Shown: positions 55,741 through 64,000 of the stretch, one piece after another
How the letters are laid out: the number at the start of each line of letters is the position of its first letter
How positions within the stretch are numbered: the stretch's first letter is position 1
Assembly: GCA_910587665.1 (NCBI GenBank)
Contig: CAJUMZ010000003.1
Span: 124,001 to 188,000, forward strand
Length of the DNA stretch: 64,000 nucleotides
Direction: 5' to 3'
From: an uncultured Muribaculum sp.
GTDB taxonomy: Bacteria > Bacteroidota > Bacteroidia > Bacteroidales > Muribaculaceae
The notes under the pieces: generated by a model
What the model saw: only the letters and a program-made list of their open reading frames with translations
What the model was told of the DNA's origin: nothing
Database searches by the model: none
Position numbers and translations under genes: made by a program

Positions 55741-58191
55741 TTATAGTCGGCAGCTCACCTTGGAATGTCCCTCGATTCCATCGGCTGTCACGTACCGAAC
55801 CACGTAAACGCCGGGAGCCGCAACATGGAATTCGCCTTCTCCGGAGGCGATATGACCGGCTAATGTACCGTCAATCCGATAGATACCGGCAGTAACACCG
55901 GTCTCGCCCTCGATCCTTATGGCAAGTCCCTCGGCAATTACGCTTACATCAGAACGGTCGGCATTTACGTCATCTATTGATGCGGGATTGTAAGGGACAG
56001 ACTCTATAACCACCTTTTTCGCATTGCCGAATTTAAATGTATGTGTGGCGGCCGGGGTGAATTCGGTATGGGTCTTTCCGTCTTTATCGGTAATAATGGC
56101 CTTCCAGTTACGCCCGTCGACGGTAGCAAGAGTCATTTCACGACCATTATAATATTGTCCGGCAAATTCAGGCTGGGTCAACCCTACCCCGTTGAACGAC
56201 ATGATATGCCCGCTGCCCTTTATTGTCAGCTCGTAAGCCGATGACAGCCCGAAATATGTGCGCAGCCGGTTATAAAGGAATGTACGGCGCTTCTTACACC
56301 ACTCATGGATAAATTTTATATCATTTTCCCAATTGGAGAAACGCCATGGTTCATTGGGGAAATAAATCTTGCAATGGTCGGAATATTCGGGGCGCAGCTC
56401 ACCCGCCATTTCGTCAAGCATCGCGTCTATATATGCCGGTTGCAAGAAATCGCCCATAAATATGGCAAGACGGTCGATGAATAAAGATTTTGCCTCGGAC
56501 TGCTCCATAAATACACCGAACAATCTGGTATTACGGGCAGTCCATTCATCGTGACTCTTGCCCGAAGCCATATCGGCTATAAATTTAAGATAGTCATGTT
56601 CATGCTGTCCCTGCTCCCAGGTTATGGCAAAGCGGTCGATATCCTTCAGCACCCAACGCCATTTCGAGCCTTTCGCCCACGGCTTCCAGCACACGATGTT
56701 GTTATTCGGATAATCGGTGTTGCCGGCAAATGTCTGTATCGCAAACATATCAAGGAAATTGTCGACATCCATCACTTCCTTGAGGTTGTCAAGCGTTACA
56801 TCTTTCTTATTGTACAATTCGACAAATTCCTTGAGCGAGCTATCGGAACCGGATTTTACTTCCCACCAGTTTTCAATCATGTCGATATCCTCAAGTCCGT
56901 CATAATTTGCCTCGATAAAATCCTCATTGGTGCGCTCGCGAAGGTCATAGACGCCGCGATACTCTCCGTTTATATAGCATATCACAAGGCGGTATCCCTG
57001 CCAGTCGACATTGGGCGAGTTAAGCCCTACAAGCCGCTGGGCAAGCGCGTCACGCACATGTGCGCCATCAAAGTCATTGCCGCTGTTGCGCAACTCAAAT
57101 GACTTCGCATATGTAATCTCAGGCTTGTCACGCCATATCCCGTCAGTATTGTAGCGTTTCTCGCCAAATCGTTTGTTGGCATAGACCACCAACGACTTCT
57201 GCGAGTAACGCCGTGACCATCCGCCTTTTACCCTTGTCTCACCGAGCTGATTGAAAAGCGGGGCATGGTCATCACCTCCGAAATACTCTATATTCATCGG
57301 ACGACGCCAGTCATAATCCCAATTGGGATTTTTATCAAGTTCGCCCATTAATATGCCGATTTCGTCGTCATAAAGATACTCGGGATTGAGTGAAATTGAA
57401 ACGATAGGCAACTCAGTAGCGCGGGTATGGAATATATAGGAATGAGTAGTCGACACGGATGAAATCGCCGACGATGAAATAAGTTTTGCCCTTACCGAGG
57501 TGGATTTTGAGATATTCAATGTCTTGCTGTCACCGGTAACGGCATCTTTCATCTCAGGCTCCCTGCCGTCGGTGGTTATACACAGCCTACTGTCGGCCGG
57601 CGCATCGGCAGGCTTGCGGACCGTCACGGTGACAGGTGCGTCAAAAACACCTCCTGCCATACTAAATTCCGGCGAGCCGAGAATCACCTCCGATACTACT
57701 CCATTATTAGCGGCGCCGGGAGTTGGGGTAACCATATAACCCCACTGCTCACCTCCGTCAGTCACCCTTCCATACGCTACATTAGGCGCAGGCATCTTAC
57801 TGAAGTCGAGTTTATCAACGATTTCATCCGAGGGGCTGAAGATATAGACAGAGCCTTTTTTAGTAGACTCAAGACGGAAATCGGCATGCACGCCCTCGCC
57901 TGTCTTGTCACAGTATATCACCCCGTGGCCCTTAGCCGGGATAGTAAGAGTCGCATTTATCTTATATGCTTTCGACACTGTTTCCGATGTGCCTATCTTA
58001 TATCCGTTAAGGCTTACAGGTGAGGCACCGGGGTTGTACACTTCAACCCAGGAATCAGGAAATTCCTTATCGGCAAACAGAATATCCACATTGGATTGCA
58101 TAATCTCATTAATCACGAGCTGACCTGATGCGTCAAATGGCTGCGACATAATCGCGGCTGTCAAAAACAGAGCATTGAAAACGTGCTTCAT
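55741..58191 (-). CDS. Secreted CotH family protein with lamin-tail and beta-hexosaminidase-type domains
   Basis: Exported protein of 816 residues. Order: signal peptide (1 to about 22), lamin-tail-type domain (about 24-165, VINEIMQSNVDILFADKEFP, DSWVEVYNPGASPVSLNGYK), a CHB_HEX_C-type beta domain (about 185-265, RLCITTDGREPEMKD), the CotH region (about 275-600, ETRVKGGWSRRYSQKSL, WRWVLKDIDRFAI) and a C-terminal beta domain ending GVYVVRYVTADGIEGHSKV, like a type IX sorting domain. CotH proteins are atypical protein kinases in spore formers; the role in Bacteroidota is unknown. ATG 58189-58191 begins the signal peptide. It has its own promoter and is not linked to nuoA. Confidence 0.8.
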   Translation of the reverse strand: MKHVFNALFLTAAIMSQPFDASGQLVINEIMQSNVDILFADKEFPDSWVEVYNPGASPVSLNGYKIGTSETVSKAYKINATLTIPAKGHGVIYCDKTGEGVHADFRLESTKKGSVYIFSPSDEIVDKLDFSKMPAPNVAYGRVTDGGEQWGYMVTPTPGAANNGVVSEVILGSPEFSMAGGVFDAPVTVTVRKPADAPADSRLCITTDGREPEMKDAVTGDSKTLNISKSTSVRAKLISSSAISSVSTTHSYIFHTRATELPIVSISLNPEYLYDDEIGILMGELDKNPNWDYDWRRPMNIEYFGGDDHAPLFNQLGETRVKGGWSRRYSQKSLVVYANKRFGEKRYNTDGIWRDKPEITYAKSFELRNSGNDFDGAHVRDALAQRLVGLNSPNVDWQGYRLVICYINGEYRGVYDLRERTNEDFIEANYDGLEDIDMIENWWEVKSGSDSSLKEFVELYNKKDVTLDNLKEVMDVDNFLDMFAIQTFAGNTDYPNNNIVCWKPWAKGSKWRWVLKDIDRFAITWEQGQHEHDYLKFIADMASGKSHDEWTARNTRLFGVFMEQSEAKSLFIDRLAIFMGDFLQPAYIDAMLDEMAGELRPEYSDHCKIYFPNEPWRFSNWENDIKFIHEWCKKRRTFLYNRLRTYFGLSSAYELTIKGSGHIMSFNGVGLTQPEFAGQYYNGREMTLATVDGRNWKAIITDKDGKTHTEFTPAATHTFKFGNAKKVVIESVPYNPASIDDVNADRSDVSVIAEGLAIRIEGETGVTAGIYRIDGTLAGHIASGEGEFHVAAPGVYVVRYVTADGIEGHSKVSCRL

Positions 58192-58226
58192 TGGTAATCG
58201 AAGGTTAATAATTGGTTGATATCTTG

Positions 58227-58256
58227 CAAAGATACACAATACCGTATGAATACAAA
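58227..58256 (-). promoter_or_regulatory. Promoter of the CotH family gene
   Basis: Minus-strand TTTG (58253-58256), 18-base spacer and TATCTTTG (58227-58234) resemble the Bacteroidota promoter; the spacer is one base short of the usual range. Confidence 0.55.
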
Positions 58257-58298
58257 AAATACGGGAGACAAATATTACCGTGAATATCTGCCTCCCGT
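58256..58298 (-). terminator. Terminator after the lipoprotein gene
   Basis: Stem ACGGGAG/CTCCCGT (58261-58267 and 58292-58298), with a further inner AATATT/AATAT pairing, is followed on the minus strand by ATTTTTTG. A second small hairpin, TTGCCTG-T-CAGGCAA (58316-58330), lies between it and the gene. The T-tract doubles as the -33 region of the CotH promoter. Confidence 0.7.
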
Positions 58299-58350
58299 TT
58301 TGGTATCTATGAGCCTTGCCTGTCAGGCAAAGACTACCGTCTACCTGATA

Positions 58351-59238
58351 TTACTGCTGAGTTGTCGGCTTCTTAAGACGAAACTTGAGTTTAGACAAGA
58401 CATCGAAAGTAACCGAGTTATCGCCCTGGATAGTAGGAGCGCATGAGTATTTAAGGGTGATCTCATCACCGATCATGCCCGAACCCTCAAGGTTGGAAAT
58501 GGGGTATTTGTCATTCGGCTCTTCTTTATTTCCATTTTCCCCTTTAAGTACACACGGGATAAGATGGTCTATGGCAAAAGTGAGCTTACCGTCTTTTATC
58601 TCAAAAGGAATATTCTTGAACACCATGTTCATCGCGGGCATCTCTTTCATAAACGAAGCACCGGCAACATACAGGTCAAGAGTACGCTTGTCAGAGTTCA
58701 AATCTTTTTCGTTAATAGAGATCTGATAGCGGTTTTTGGCAGCCTCTTCGGTTACATACGGGGATCCGACAGGAGAGGTCACAGTAGTGGCACTGAAGAA
58801 GTTTTGCAGGCAGGACATACCATACACAACGTCGTTGCCCGACTTGAAGCTGTAGTACAGATTCCACTGCTGTATAAAGTTTGTACCACCGAAAAGATTG
58901 ATATTTACATCCGACATACCTGACGCCGACGAAGTGGAAGAAAGCGCAAAGTTTATTCCGTTCGTCACACTTTTGTTGGTAAGGTTAGTCACATCAAAGC
59001 TTTTCTTAGAATCATCGCTCATGACTACTTCGCGGATACTCAGGCTTGATGCCGATTCGCCGATATATTCAATAGAAATCGCCGACGTGCCGACTGAATA
59101 ATTTTCATCAGTACCGTTGGTCACATAGTTGAGCATGTAGAACGGTTGAGTCTCGCGATGGGAGTTTTCTTTAGTTTCACATGAAGTGAGCGCGACCGCA
59201 ACAATGGCGGTGGCAAGAATGGTCTTGTTGATCTTCAT
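58351..59238 (-). CDS. Lipoprotein of unknown function next to a TonB-dependent receptor
   Basis: I do not recognise this 295-residue protein. The signal peptide ends in lipobox LTSC (Cys20), so it should be a membrane-anchored lipoprotein. The mature part alternates Ser/Thr-rich beta-like segments and contains only two cysteines besides Cys20. No catalytic motif is evident. It starts 28 bases after the receptor gene stop, so the two are likely one transcript, and a surface-exposed partner that captures the receptor's substrate is a reasonable guess. It is not SusD-like in length or sequence. Confidence 0.75.
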   Translation of the reverse strand: MKINKTILATAIVAVALTSCETKENSHRETQPFYMLNYVTNGTDENYSVGTSAISIEYIGESASSLSIREVVMSDDSKKSFDVTNLTNKSVTNGINFALSSTSSASGMSDVNINLFGGTNFIQQWNLYYSFKSGNDVVYGMSCLQNFFSATTVTSPVGSPYVTEEAAKNRYQISINEKDLNSDKRTLDLYVAGASFMKEMPAMNMVFKNIPFEIKDGKLTFAIDHLIPCVLKGENGNKEEPNDKYPISNLEGSGMIGDEITLKYSCAPTIQGDNSVTFDVLSKLKFRLKKPTTQQ

Positions 59239-59266
59239 CTAATTCTTAGTTATTATAATAGTAAAT

Positions 59267-61474
59267 TTAAATCTGTAATCTAAATGTCGCACCTATCCTT
59301 AGTGGCTTACCTCTTTGCAAAAAAGCATTCCCTATACTAACGAAGTAAAATGTATTATATTTTGTATCGGACAGGTTCTCGCCCCAAAAAGTAAGTGAAA
59401 TTTTATTAAAATCAAATTTAACAGACGCTCCGGGCAGCATGTAGAACGGCTGCTTCACACTGTTTGCCTCATCCCACATTATCTCTCCAACACCGCGGCA
59501 GTTTACGTCGACTGTGATGCCTTTGAGTAAGCCGCTGCTGAACGGTTGACGGTATGTCGCCCCGACAAACATGGTATTGTGAGGAGCATAGGGTACATAT
59601 TTGCCCGAATAATCGGATATCCCGTTGAAAAACTCTCTAAAGCGAGCATCAGTATAACCGTAAGATGCCGTTAGACCAAGGCGGTCAACCGGGCGATACC
59701 GTATGGTCAGTTCGGCACCGAAACTACGCGTCTTGCCGGCATTTGTCATTATACGGCCGGTAGTAGTGCCGTCGGGAAACATCGTCAGCTGCTGATCGCG
59801 GCAGTCTATATAGAATAGCGCCGCCTGCGCTGTCAGGCGACCGCTGCGATCGGAAAGGTGGGCGCCTATCTCGTAATTCCAGCTCGATTCCGGCTTATAG
59901 GATATAACCTTATCGACATCATAGCTCATCGCCAGACCCATTATCTTCATCAATCGCTGCTGAAGCACATCGCTGAACATCTGAGTGTTGAAGCCGCCGG
60001 CCTTGTAACCGCGTGCCACAGACAGGTATATGTTGGATTCCGGAAGCGAACCGATGTTATATGTAGCGGTAAACTTCGGCAACAGCTCGACAAAGGTCTT
60101 TTGCAATTTCCCGCCATCATTGATGTTTACAGGTATCTGACCGTCATCGATTCCGAGTATCGTAAATGAAGTGTTGCAGCGGCTGTGATATCTCAGCGAT
60201 GTATGCTCTACGTCAAGGCGCAAACCCAAGGTAAAATCCCATGCACCAGCACGATAACCGCTCTGGTGGTACAGGGCGACACCCCATACGGGATTGAGGA
60301 AATTACTTCCGAGCACAAAACTGTCTTCATCCCACACCGTCACAGATGAGCTATGCTCATTTACATGCTTTAATATCAGCTCTTCTATACCTGTCGGCTT
60401 GAATGTCACCGGCGCGTTCATGTTTGTTCGCTTGAAGAAGCCGAAAATACCGCCAAGCCAATTATAATTGCCAATGTTGCCCTTTCCCACAAAATCCTGA
60501 GTCAAAGCCCACTCCCGGCGTGCCTGTGTAAGAGTGAAATATGATTCGGGAAGGAAATCCTGGTCAAGGGTCATGTTGTCATCAATATATTGGAAACTCG
60601 TTATGCTTGACATGACCGCATTATCAAGACGCCAACGCAGTGTCAAACCGTCATTTACGCCCGTACGACGGTAAAAGCACGTATCATTATATGCGATATT
60701 TCCCGATTCAAGCGATTCATAGGGGTAACCGCCCTGACGGGAAATCTGAAGCGAAGCCACATTTTCCATAGTCAAGCGGTCAGAGATGCGCCAAACCGTT
60801 TTCCAACGCAGGCTACCCTGATTTTCCTTATCACACTTCTCTCCGTTGTACAGATTATTGAAATACCCGTCGGTATGGGTAAAATATGCCGAATACGACA
60901 TTCCGAGACGCGCCGTCGGCTTATGGTAATATGAAAGGGAAGCACGTATTGAATTGGCGGTACCATATTCAGCGGTTGCTCGAAGTCCCTGAAATTTCAT
61001 AGGTGACAGGGTGTATATATTCACAAGACCCCCCATCGTGTTTCGCCCGTAGAGGGTGCTCTGCGGCCCGCGCAACATCTCTATTCGCTCGATATCCACA
61101 AGATCGAAATCGTAATTGTCTTTGTTAAGGTAAGGGACATTATCGACATTGAGCCCTATGACAGGCTGGTCGATACGTGCCCCAAGTCCCCTTACATAGA
61201 TGGAAGAAGTCATGCGCGACCCATAGTCCGGAATATAGAAGTTAGGAGCAACCTCGCTCACTCCTTTCATTGTTACGATATTAAGTTTTTCAAGCTCGCC
61301 ATTGCCTACCACCGTTGACGCCACAGGAAGTGAGGCAATATCAAGAGTCTGCTTGATAGCGGTCACCGACACCTCACGGAGAGTAAGGGTAGTGTCAGCC
61401 GGCTCACCGGAAATCGCCGGCAGGCAACACATTATAATAATTGACAGACTTGACAGCGGTTTTAACAACTTCAT
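59267..61474 (-). CDS. TonB-dependent outer-membrane receptor
   Basis: Energy-coupled outer-membrane importer of 735 residues. A signal peptide (1 to about 22) is followed by a Ton-box-like LREVSVTAIKQ, the plug (SSIYVRGLGARIDQPVIGLN, IERIEMLRGPQSTLYGRNTM) and a 22-strand-type barrel ending in GATFRLQI. It lacks the carboxypeptidase-like N-domain of SusC proteins, so siderophore, cobalamin, haem or other small ligands are more likely than glycans; the substrate is unknown. ATG 61472-61474 is chosen; a TTG seven codons upstream is an alternative. It forms a pair with the lipoprotein downstream. Confidence 0.9.
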   Translation of the reverse strand: MKLLKPLSSLSIIIMCCLPAISGEPADTTLTLREVSVTAIKQTLDIASLPVASTVVGNGELEKLNIVTMKGVSEVAPNFYIPDYGSRMTSSIYVRGLGARIDQPVIGLNVDNVPYLNKDNYDFDLVDIERIEMLRGPQSTLYGRNTMGGLVNIYTLSPMKFQGLRATAEYGTANSIRASLSYYHKPTARLGMSYSAYFTHTDGYFNNLYNGEKCDKENQGSLRWKTVWRISDRLTMENVASLQISRQGGYPYESLESGNIAYNDTCFYRRTGVNDGLTLRWRLDNAVMSSITSFQYIDDNMTLDQDFLPESYFTLTQARREWALTQDFVGKGNIGNYNWLGGIFGFFKRTNMNAPVTFKPTGIEELILKHVNEHSSSVTVWDEDSFVLGSNFLNPVWGVALYHQSGYRAGAWDFTLGLRLDVEHTSLRYHSRCNTSFTILGIDDGQIPVNINDGGKLQKTFVELLPKFTATYNIGSLPESNIYLSVARGYKAGGFNTQMFSDVLQQRLMKIMGLAMSYDVDKVISYKPESSWNYEIGAHLSDRSGRLTAQAALFYIDCRDQQLTMFPDGTTTGRIMTNAGKTRSFGAELTIRYRPVDRLGLTASYGYTDARFREFFNGISDYSGKYVPYAPHNTMFVGATYRQPFSSGLLKGITVDVNCRGVGEIMWDEANSVKQPFYMLPGASVKFDFNKISLTFWGENLSDTKYNTFYFVSIGNAFLQRGKPLRIGATFRLQI

Positions 61475-61500
61475 TCCGGACACATCTTTCTTCAATAGTG

Positions 61501-61532
61501 CAAAATTAACAGTTGAACGACATCAGCACAAT
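61501..61532 (-). promoter_or_regulatory. Promoter of the TonB-dependent receptor
   Basis: Minus-strand ATTG (61529-61532), 20-base spacer and TAATTTTG (61501-61508) closely fit TTTG-N19-21-TAnnTTTG, 26 bases before the ATG. Confidence 0.65.
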
Positions 61533-61574
61533 CACTATTTATAGTGAATTGACGGCGACACGGATATAACTACA

Positions 61575-62375
61575 TCAGAACATCAGCAATCCGAAACCCA
61601 TGACAGCCATGCCGAGTATCACACCGCCTATCGCATAATGATGATGACCGTATTCCTCGGCACTCGGAAGGAGCTCATCAAAGGAGATATAGACCATGAT
61701 GCCTGCCACAGCGGCAAGACACACCGCATTGACTACAGGAGTCCAAATAGGCATAAGGAATGCCAAGGCAAACAATGCGCCAAGCGGCTCTGCAAATCCG
61801 GAGGCAATCGAAAACCATAACGCTTTCTTTCGGCTTCCGGTAGAGTGATAGACAGGCACCGACACGGCAATACCCTCCGGTATATTATGGATAGCCACGG
61901 CGACAACTATCGGAAGTGCGATGTCGAGCGACTCAAGTCCGGATACAAAAGTGGCTATACCTTCCGGGAAATTATGTATGCCGATCGTAAGGGCAAGCAT
62001 CATACCTGTGCGCTTCAACCGCTTGTTTTCGCCGGAATGTATATTATGTATTTCATGCGGATTCTCATCTTCCGGTACAAGGAAATCGATCAACGCTATC
62101 AGCCCCATTCCCCCAAAAAACGAGAGCAGCACATAAAGCATGGCACTTTTTTCCGAAAAATTATGTCCCATCGATCCCACCGCTTCAGGAAGCAGCTCCA
62201 TAAACGACACATAGACCATGACCCCGGCTGACAGTCCGAGCGCACAAGAGAGAAACCGGGTGTTGGTCACCTTTGTAAAAAACGCCATCAGACTGCCGAT
62301 TCCTGTCGACAATCCGGCGACAAGCGTCATCAGCAACGCTACGAGTATGGCATCGGTGGTTAGTGTTGTCTCCAT
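61575..62375 (-). CDS. zupT: ZIP family metal transporter (ZupT-like)
   Basis: Inner-membrane importer of zinc and other divalent metals, 266 residues with about eight hydrophobic helices. The metal-binding helix motifs are IGIHNFPEGIATF and VAIHNIPEGIAVSVP, the ZupT signature; a His-rich loop (HEIHNIHSGE) lies between helices 3 and 4. The final LLPSAEEYGHHHYAIGG is also typical. It has no partner gene; the TonB-dependent receptor gene lies 100 bases downstream with its own promoter. Metal preference cannot be read from sequence. Confidence 0.92.
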   Translation of the reverse strand: METTLTTDAILVALLMTLVAGLSTGIGSLMAFFTKVTNTRFLSCALGLSAGVMVYVSFMELLPEAVGSMGHNFSEKSAMLYVLLSFFGGMGLIALIDFLVPEDENPHEIHNIHSGENKRLKRTGMMLALTIGIHNFPEGIATFVSGLESLDIALPIVVAVAIHNIPEGIAVSVPVYHSTGSRKKALWFSIASGFAEPLGALFALAFLMPIWTPVVNAVCLAAVAGIMVYISFDELLPSAEEYGHHHYAIGGVILGMAVMGFGLLMF

Positions 62376-62418
62376 TTATTTTATATCACAATTAACAATG
62401 TATGCTGTCATAAGGTTG

Positions 62419-62458
62419 AAAAAGTCCGCCCCGGCTCCGTAAACGGACTCCGGGGCGG
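62419..62458 (-). terminator. Terminator of the RNase P RNA
   Basis: Minus-strand stem CCGCCCCGG/CCGGGGCGG (62450-62458 and 62426-62434), with further pairing inside, is followed by ACTTTTTC, a typical intrinsic terminator. Confidence 0.85.
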
Positions 62459-62460
62459 GG

Positions 62461-62826
62461 TTGAGCATGACTGTAAGCCGGGTTATGTCACGGCGGCAAT
62501 AGCCGCCGTGGTCGGTCATTTATCTAATCCCGATGTCACCACCGGGCTTGAGCAGTCTACCCCCCGGCAATGGGCGGGCAACCCTTAAATGCCGGTATAC
62601 TTGACCTTGCAACCCATGAGGCGTGCGGCATCCCATATCGCTGTGAGACCCGGTGGGCTCTTACCCCGCCTTTTCACCCTTACCGTCAAATTGACGGCGG
62701 TTATTTTCTGTCACGCTACTCTGCCATCGCTGACAGGTTGCCGTTAACAACCATGGTGCCCTGTATTGCCCGGACTTTCCTCTTACCGCTCTCGAAGTCG
62801 GCAAGCGACCGACCGTCTTACTCAAT
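62461..62826 (-). ncRNA. rnpB: RNase P RNA, bacterial type A
   Basis: Catalytic RNA that trims the 5' leader of tRNA precursors. On the minus strand the P4 5' core GAGGAAAGTCCGGGC is at 62768-62782 and its partner CCCGGCTTACAG at 62471-62482. GGGTAAGAG and the P1 pairing TTGAG/CTCAA, which sets both ends, are also present. Length about 366 bases fits. Ends are estimated to a few bases. One deviation: the conserved ACAGAA before the P4 3' strand reads ACATAA. Confidence 0.95.
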
Positions 62827-62833
62827 ACCGCTG

Positions 62834-62866
62834 CAAAGGTACACTAATTTTTTCAATTAGCCCAAG
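62834..62866 (-). promoter_or_regulatory. Promoter of the RNase P RNA
   Basis: Minus-strand CTTG (62863-62866), 21-base spacer and TACCTTTG (62834-62841) fit the Bacteroidota promoter, placing the start near 62827, in line with the P1 pairing. Confidence 0.7.
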
Positions 62867-62874
62867 ATGACATT

Positions 62875-64000
62875 TCAGAAACTGAACTGTGCCATCATGC
62901 TCACACGGTTGACCCATCGGTGCTCACGATCCATATTCTGACGTTTCCCGAAGTTATACTCAACGCCCGTCTGACAACGCGGAGTTATATTCCAGAATAT
63001 GTTTGCCGTGCCATAAAGCCCATATTTGTATATGCCGCTATCATAAGAGTGTTGATGTCCGGGCAAGAAACGTTCCTCACTGAACATAATTGTCGAAAAG
63101 AGATTGGGTCGGAAATTATACTGCAAAGCGGCATACCATCCAAAACTCAACGGCGCCTTCATCTCACCTCGCCTCTCCGGATCACCGACAAGATCCATCG
63201 GTGAATTCTGCAGGTCGTTGATCAGACTGCTGATACCTTTACCAGTAATGACCGCGCCATATACGGTGAGAGGCTCCACGGGTCGGAATATGGTGCTTAG
63301 GTGTGCGCCCCACCCTGTCTTTTTATGATTCTTGCCTGTGACGAGATCACGATACTCAAGCCCGCGGATCACACCTGATAGCCTTACATGCTGCCCGCCA
63401 CCCCATTGATACTGCATGAATGCGGCAAAATTAGGCATATAGTCATTGCATGGGGCATAAACGCCGTCAAGGGCCGGTATTGCACCGTCGGGAGTCTCGA
63501 CCGAAGCCGCCACTACATAGTGATTTTTGAACGTGTGCATCCATCTAAGCAGCACATTGGTATCACTTGTCTCCGAATTGGGGCCCTGGGCATCAACGGT
63601 AGGCGGTTGTGCCGCGGGATCGGTGAATGTCGAGTTGGCGTAGCCGAGAGTCCAGTCATTGACCGTAGCATAAGCTTTTTTCAGATGAAAGTCACGGTTA
63701 CCGTAACCGTTGAAGCCGGCCTCAATATACAGCTGGTAGCTGCCAAACTTTGTATGTCGACCGAACACAGAAAAGAAGAGTGCAGTTCCCGCCGGTGTAG
63801 AGCCAAACCAATGATCCTTGGTCGGGTCACCGGGTATTCTTATATCATAAGGTATAAACGCACTGTTCTGCATTGAGCCGTTCCAGTCATACCATCCACG
63901 CATCCTTACCACACCGCCTATTCCCATGGCATAATTGTGGGTTTTACTCATCAACATGAAATATGGGGCAAGGGGATCCTGAAAATGCCGGAACTGGTCA
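62875..64000 (-). CDS. DcaP-like outer-membrane porin (partial)
   Basis: C-terminal 375 codons of an outer-membrane barrel; the frame is open to the right edge and the true start lies outside. Alternating strands with aromatic girdles are evident (GSYQLYIEAGFNGYGNRDFH, HVRLSGVIRGLEYRDL) and the chain ends in RVSMMAQFSF with a terminal Phe typical of barrel proteins. The pattern resembles DcaP-type porins annotated in Bacteroidota. Substrate unknown. The stop lies only 9 bases before the RNase P promoter -33 element. Confidence 0.8.
   Translation of the reverse strand, partial: DQFRHFQDPLAPYFMLMSKTHNYAMGIGGVVRMRGWYDWNGSMQNSAFIPYDIRIPGDPTKDHWFGSTPAGTALFFSVFGRHTKFGSYQLYIEAGFNGYGNRDFHLKKAYATVNDWTLGYANSTFTDPAAQPPTVDAQGPNSETSDTNVLLRWMHTFKNHYVVAASVETPDGAIPALDGVYAPCNDYMPNFAAFMQYQWGGGQHVRLSGVIRGLEYRDLVTGKNHKKTGWGAHLSTIFRPVEPLTVYGAVITGKGISSLINDLQNSPMDLVGDPERRGEMKAPLSFGWYAALQYNFRPNLFSTIMFSEERFLPGHQHSYDSGIYKYGLYGTANIFWNITPRCQTGVEYNFGKRQNMDREHRWVNRVSMMAQFSF

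Noticed and set aside
62570..62860. A 96-residue plus-strand frame
   Set aside because: It lies antisense to the RNase P RNA, whose conserved core explains the sequence.

Overview
The window looks like chromosomal DNA from a gut-type Bacteroidales bacterium, possibly Muribaculaceae or a relative; the family is inference. Supporting signs are a SusC/SusD polysaccharide utilisation locus (PUL) run by a hybrid two-component regulator, many lipoproteins, repeated promoter boxes of the Bacteroidota type TAnnTTTG, an ATP synthase locus starting with atpD-atpC, a fused nuoCD, a complex I without nuoE/F/G, and the order uppS-bamA-ompH-ompH-murI. No rRNA, tRNA, CRISPR array or phage was seen. One structured RNA, the RNase P RNA, is present.

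Layout. 1-3896 (minus): glpA-glpB-glpC, anaerobic glycerol-3-phosphate dehydrogenase, with glpC cut by the window edge. 4009-6059 (minus): prmC-recX-comF with overlapping reading frames. 6106-7116 (plus): ribD, divergent from prmC. 7232-15320 (plus): an envelope cluster of a DUF6242-like lipoprotein, a DUF6089-like outer-membrane protein, uppS, bamA, two OmpH/Skp chaperones and murI. A 328-bp palindromic element that looks like a MITE sits between bamA and the first ompH. 15317-33248 (minus): a glucuronoxylan PUL (susC, susD, surface glycan-binding protein, GH10 with two CBMs, GH35, SGNH esterase, GPH symporter, second GH10, GH43, GH67). Its regulator (33592-37617, plus) is divergent. The susC gene is interrupted by one in-frame TAG.

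37619-38467 (minus): an SDR oxidoreductase. 38557-55589 (minus): 18 energy genes in one orientation, nuoA-B-CD-H, then atpD-C-B-E-F-H-A-G, then nuoI-J-K-L-M-N, so the whole ATP synthase locus lies inside the complex I operon. 55741-58191 (minus): a large secreted CotH-family protein. 58351-61474 (minus): a TonB-dependent receptor followed by an unrecognised lipoprotein. 61575-62375 (minus): a ZIP metal transporter. 62461-62826 (minus): RNase P RNA with promoter and terminator. 62875-64000 (minus): a partial outer-membrane porin.

How the genes work together. The PUL would bind glucuronoxylan at the surface (SusD, SGBP), cut it with lipid-anchored GH10 enzymes, import fragments through SusC, remove methylglucuronic acid and acetyl groups with GH67 and the esterase, move sugars across the inner membrane with the GPH symporter, and finish with cytoplasmic GH43. 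The GlpABC enzyme probably feeds the quinone pool. Complex I and ATP synthase, seemingly co-transcribed, make and use the ion gradient. Functional assignments rest on motifs and gene order read by eye; no database search was run.
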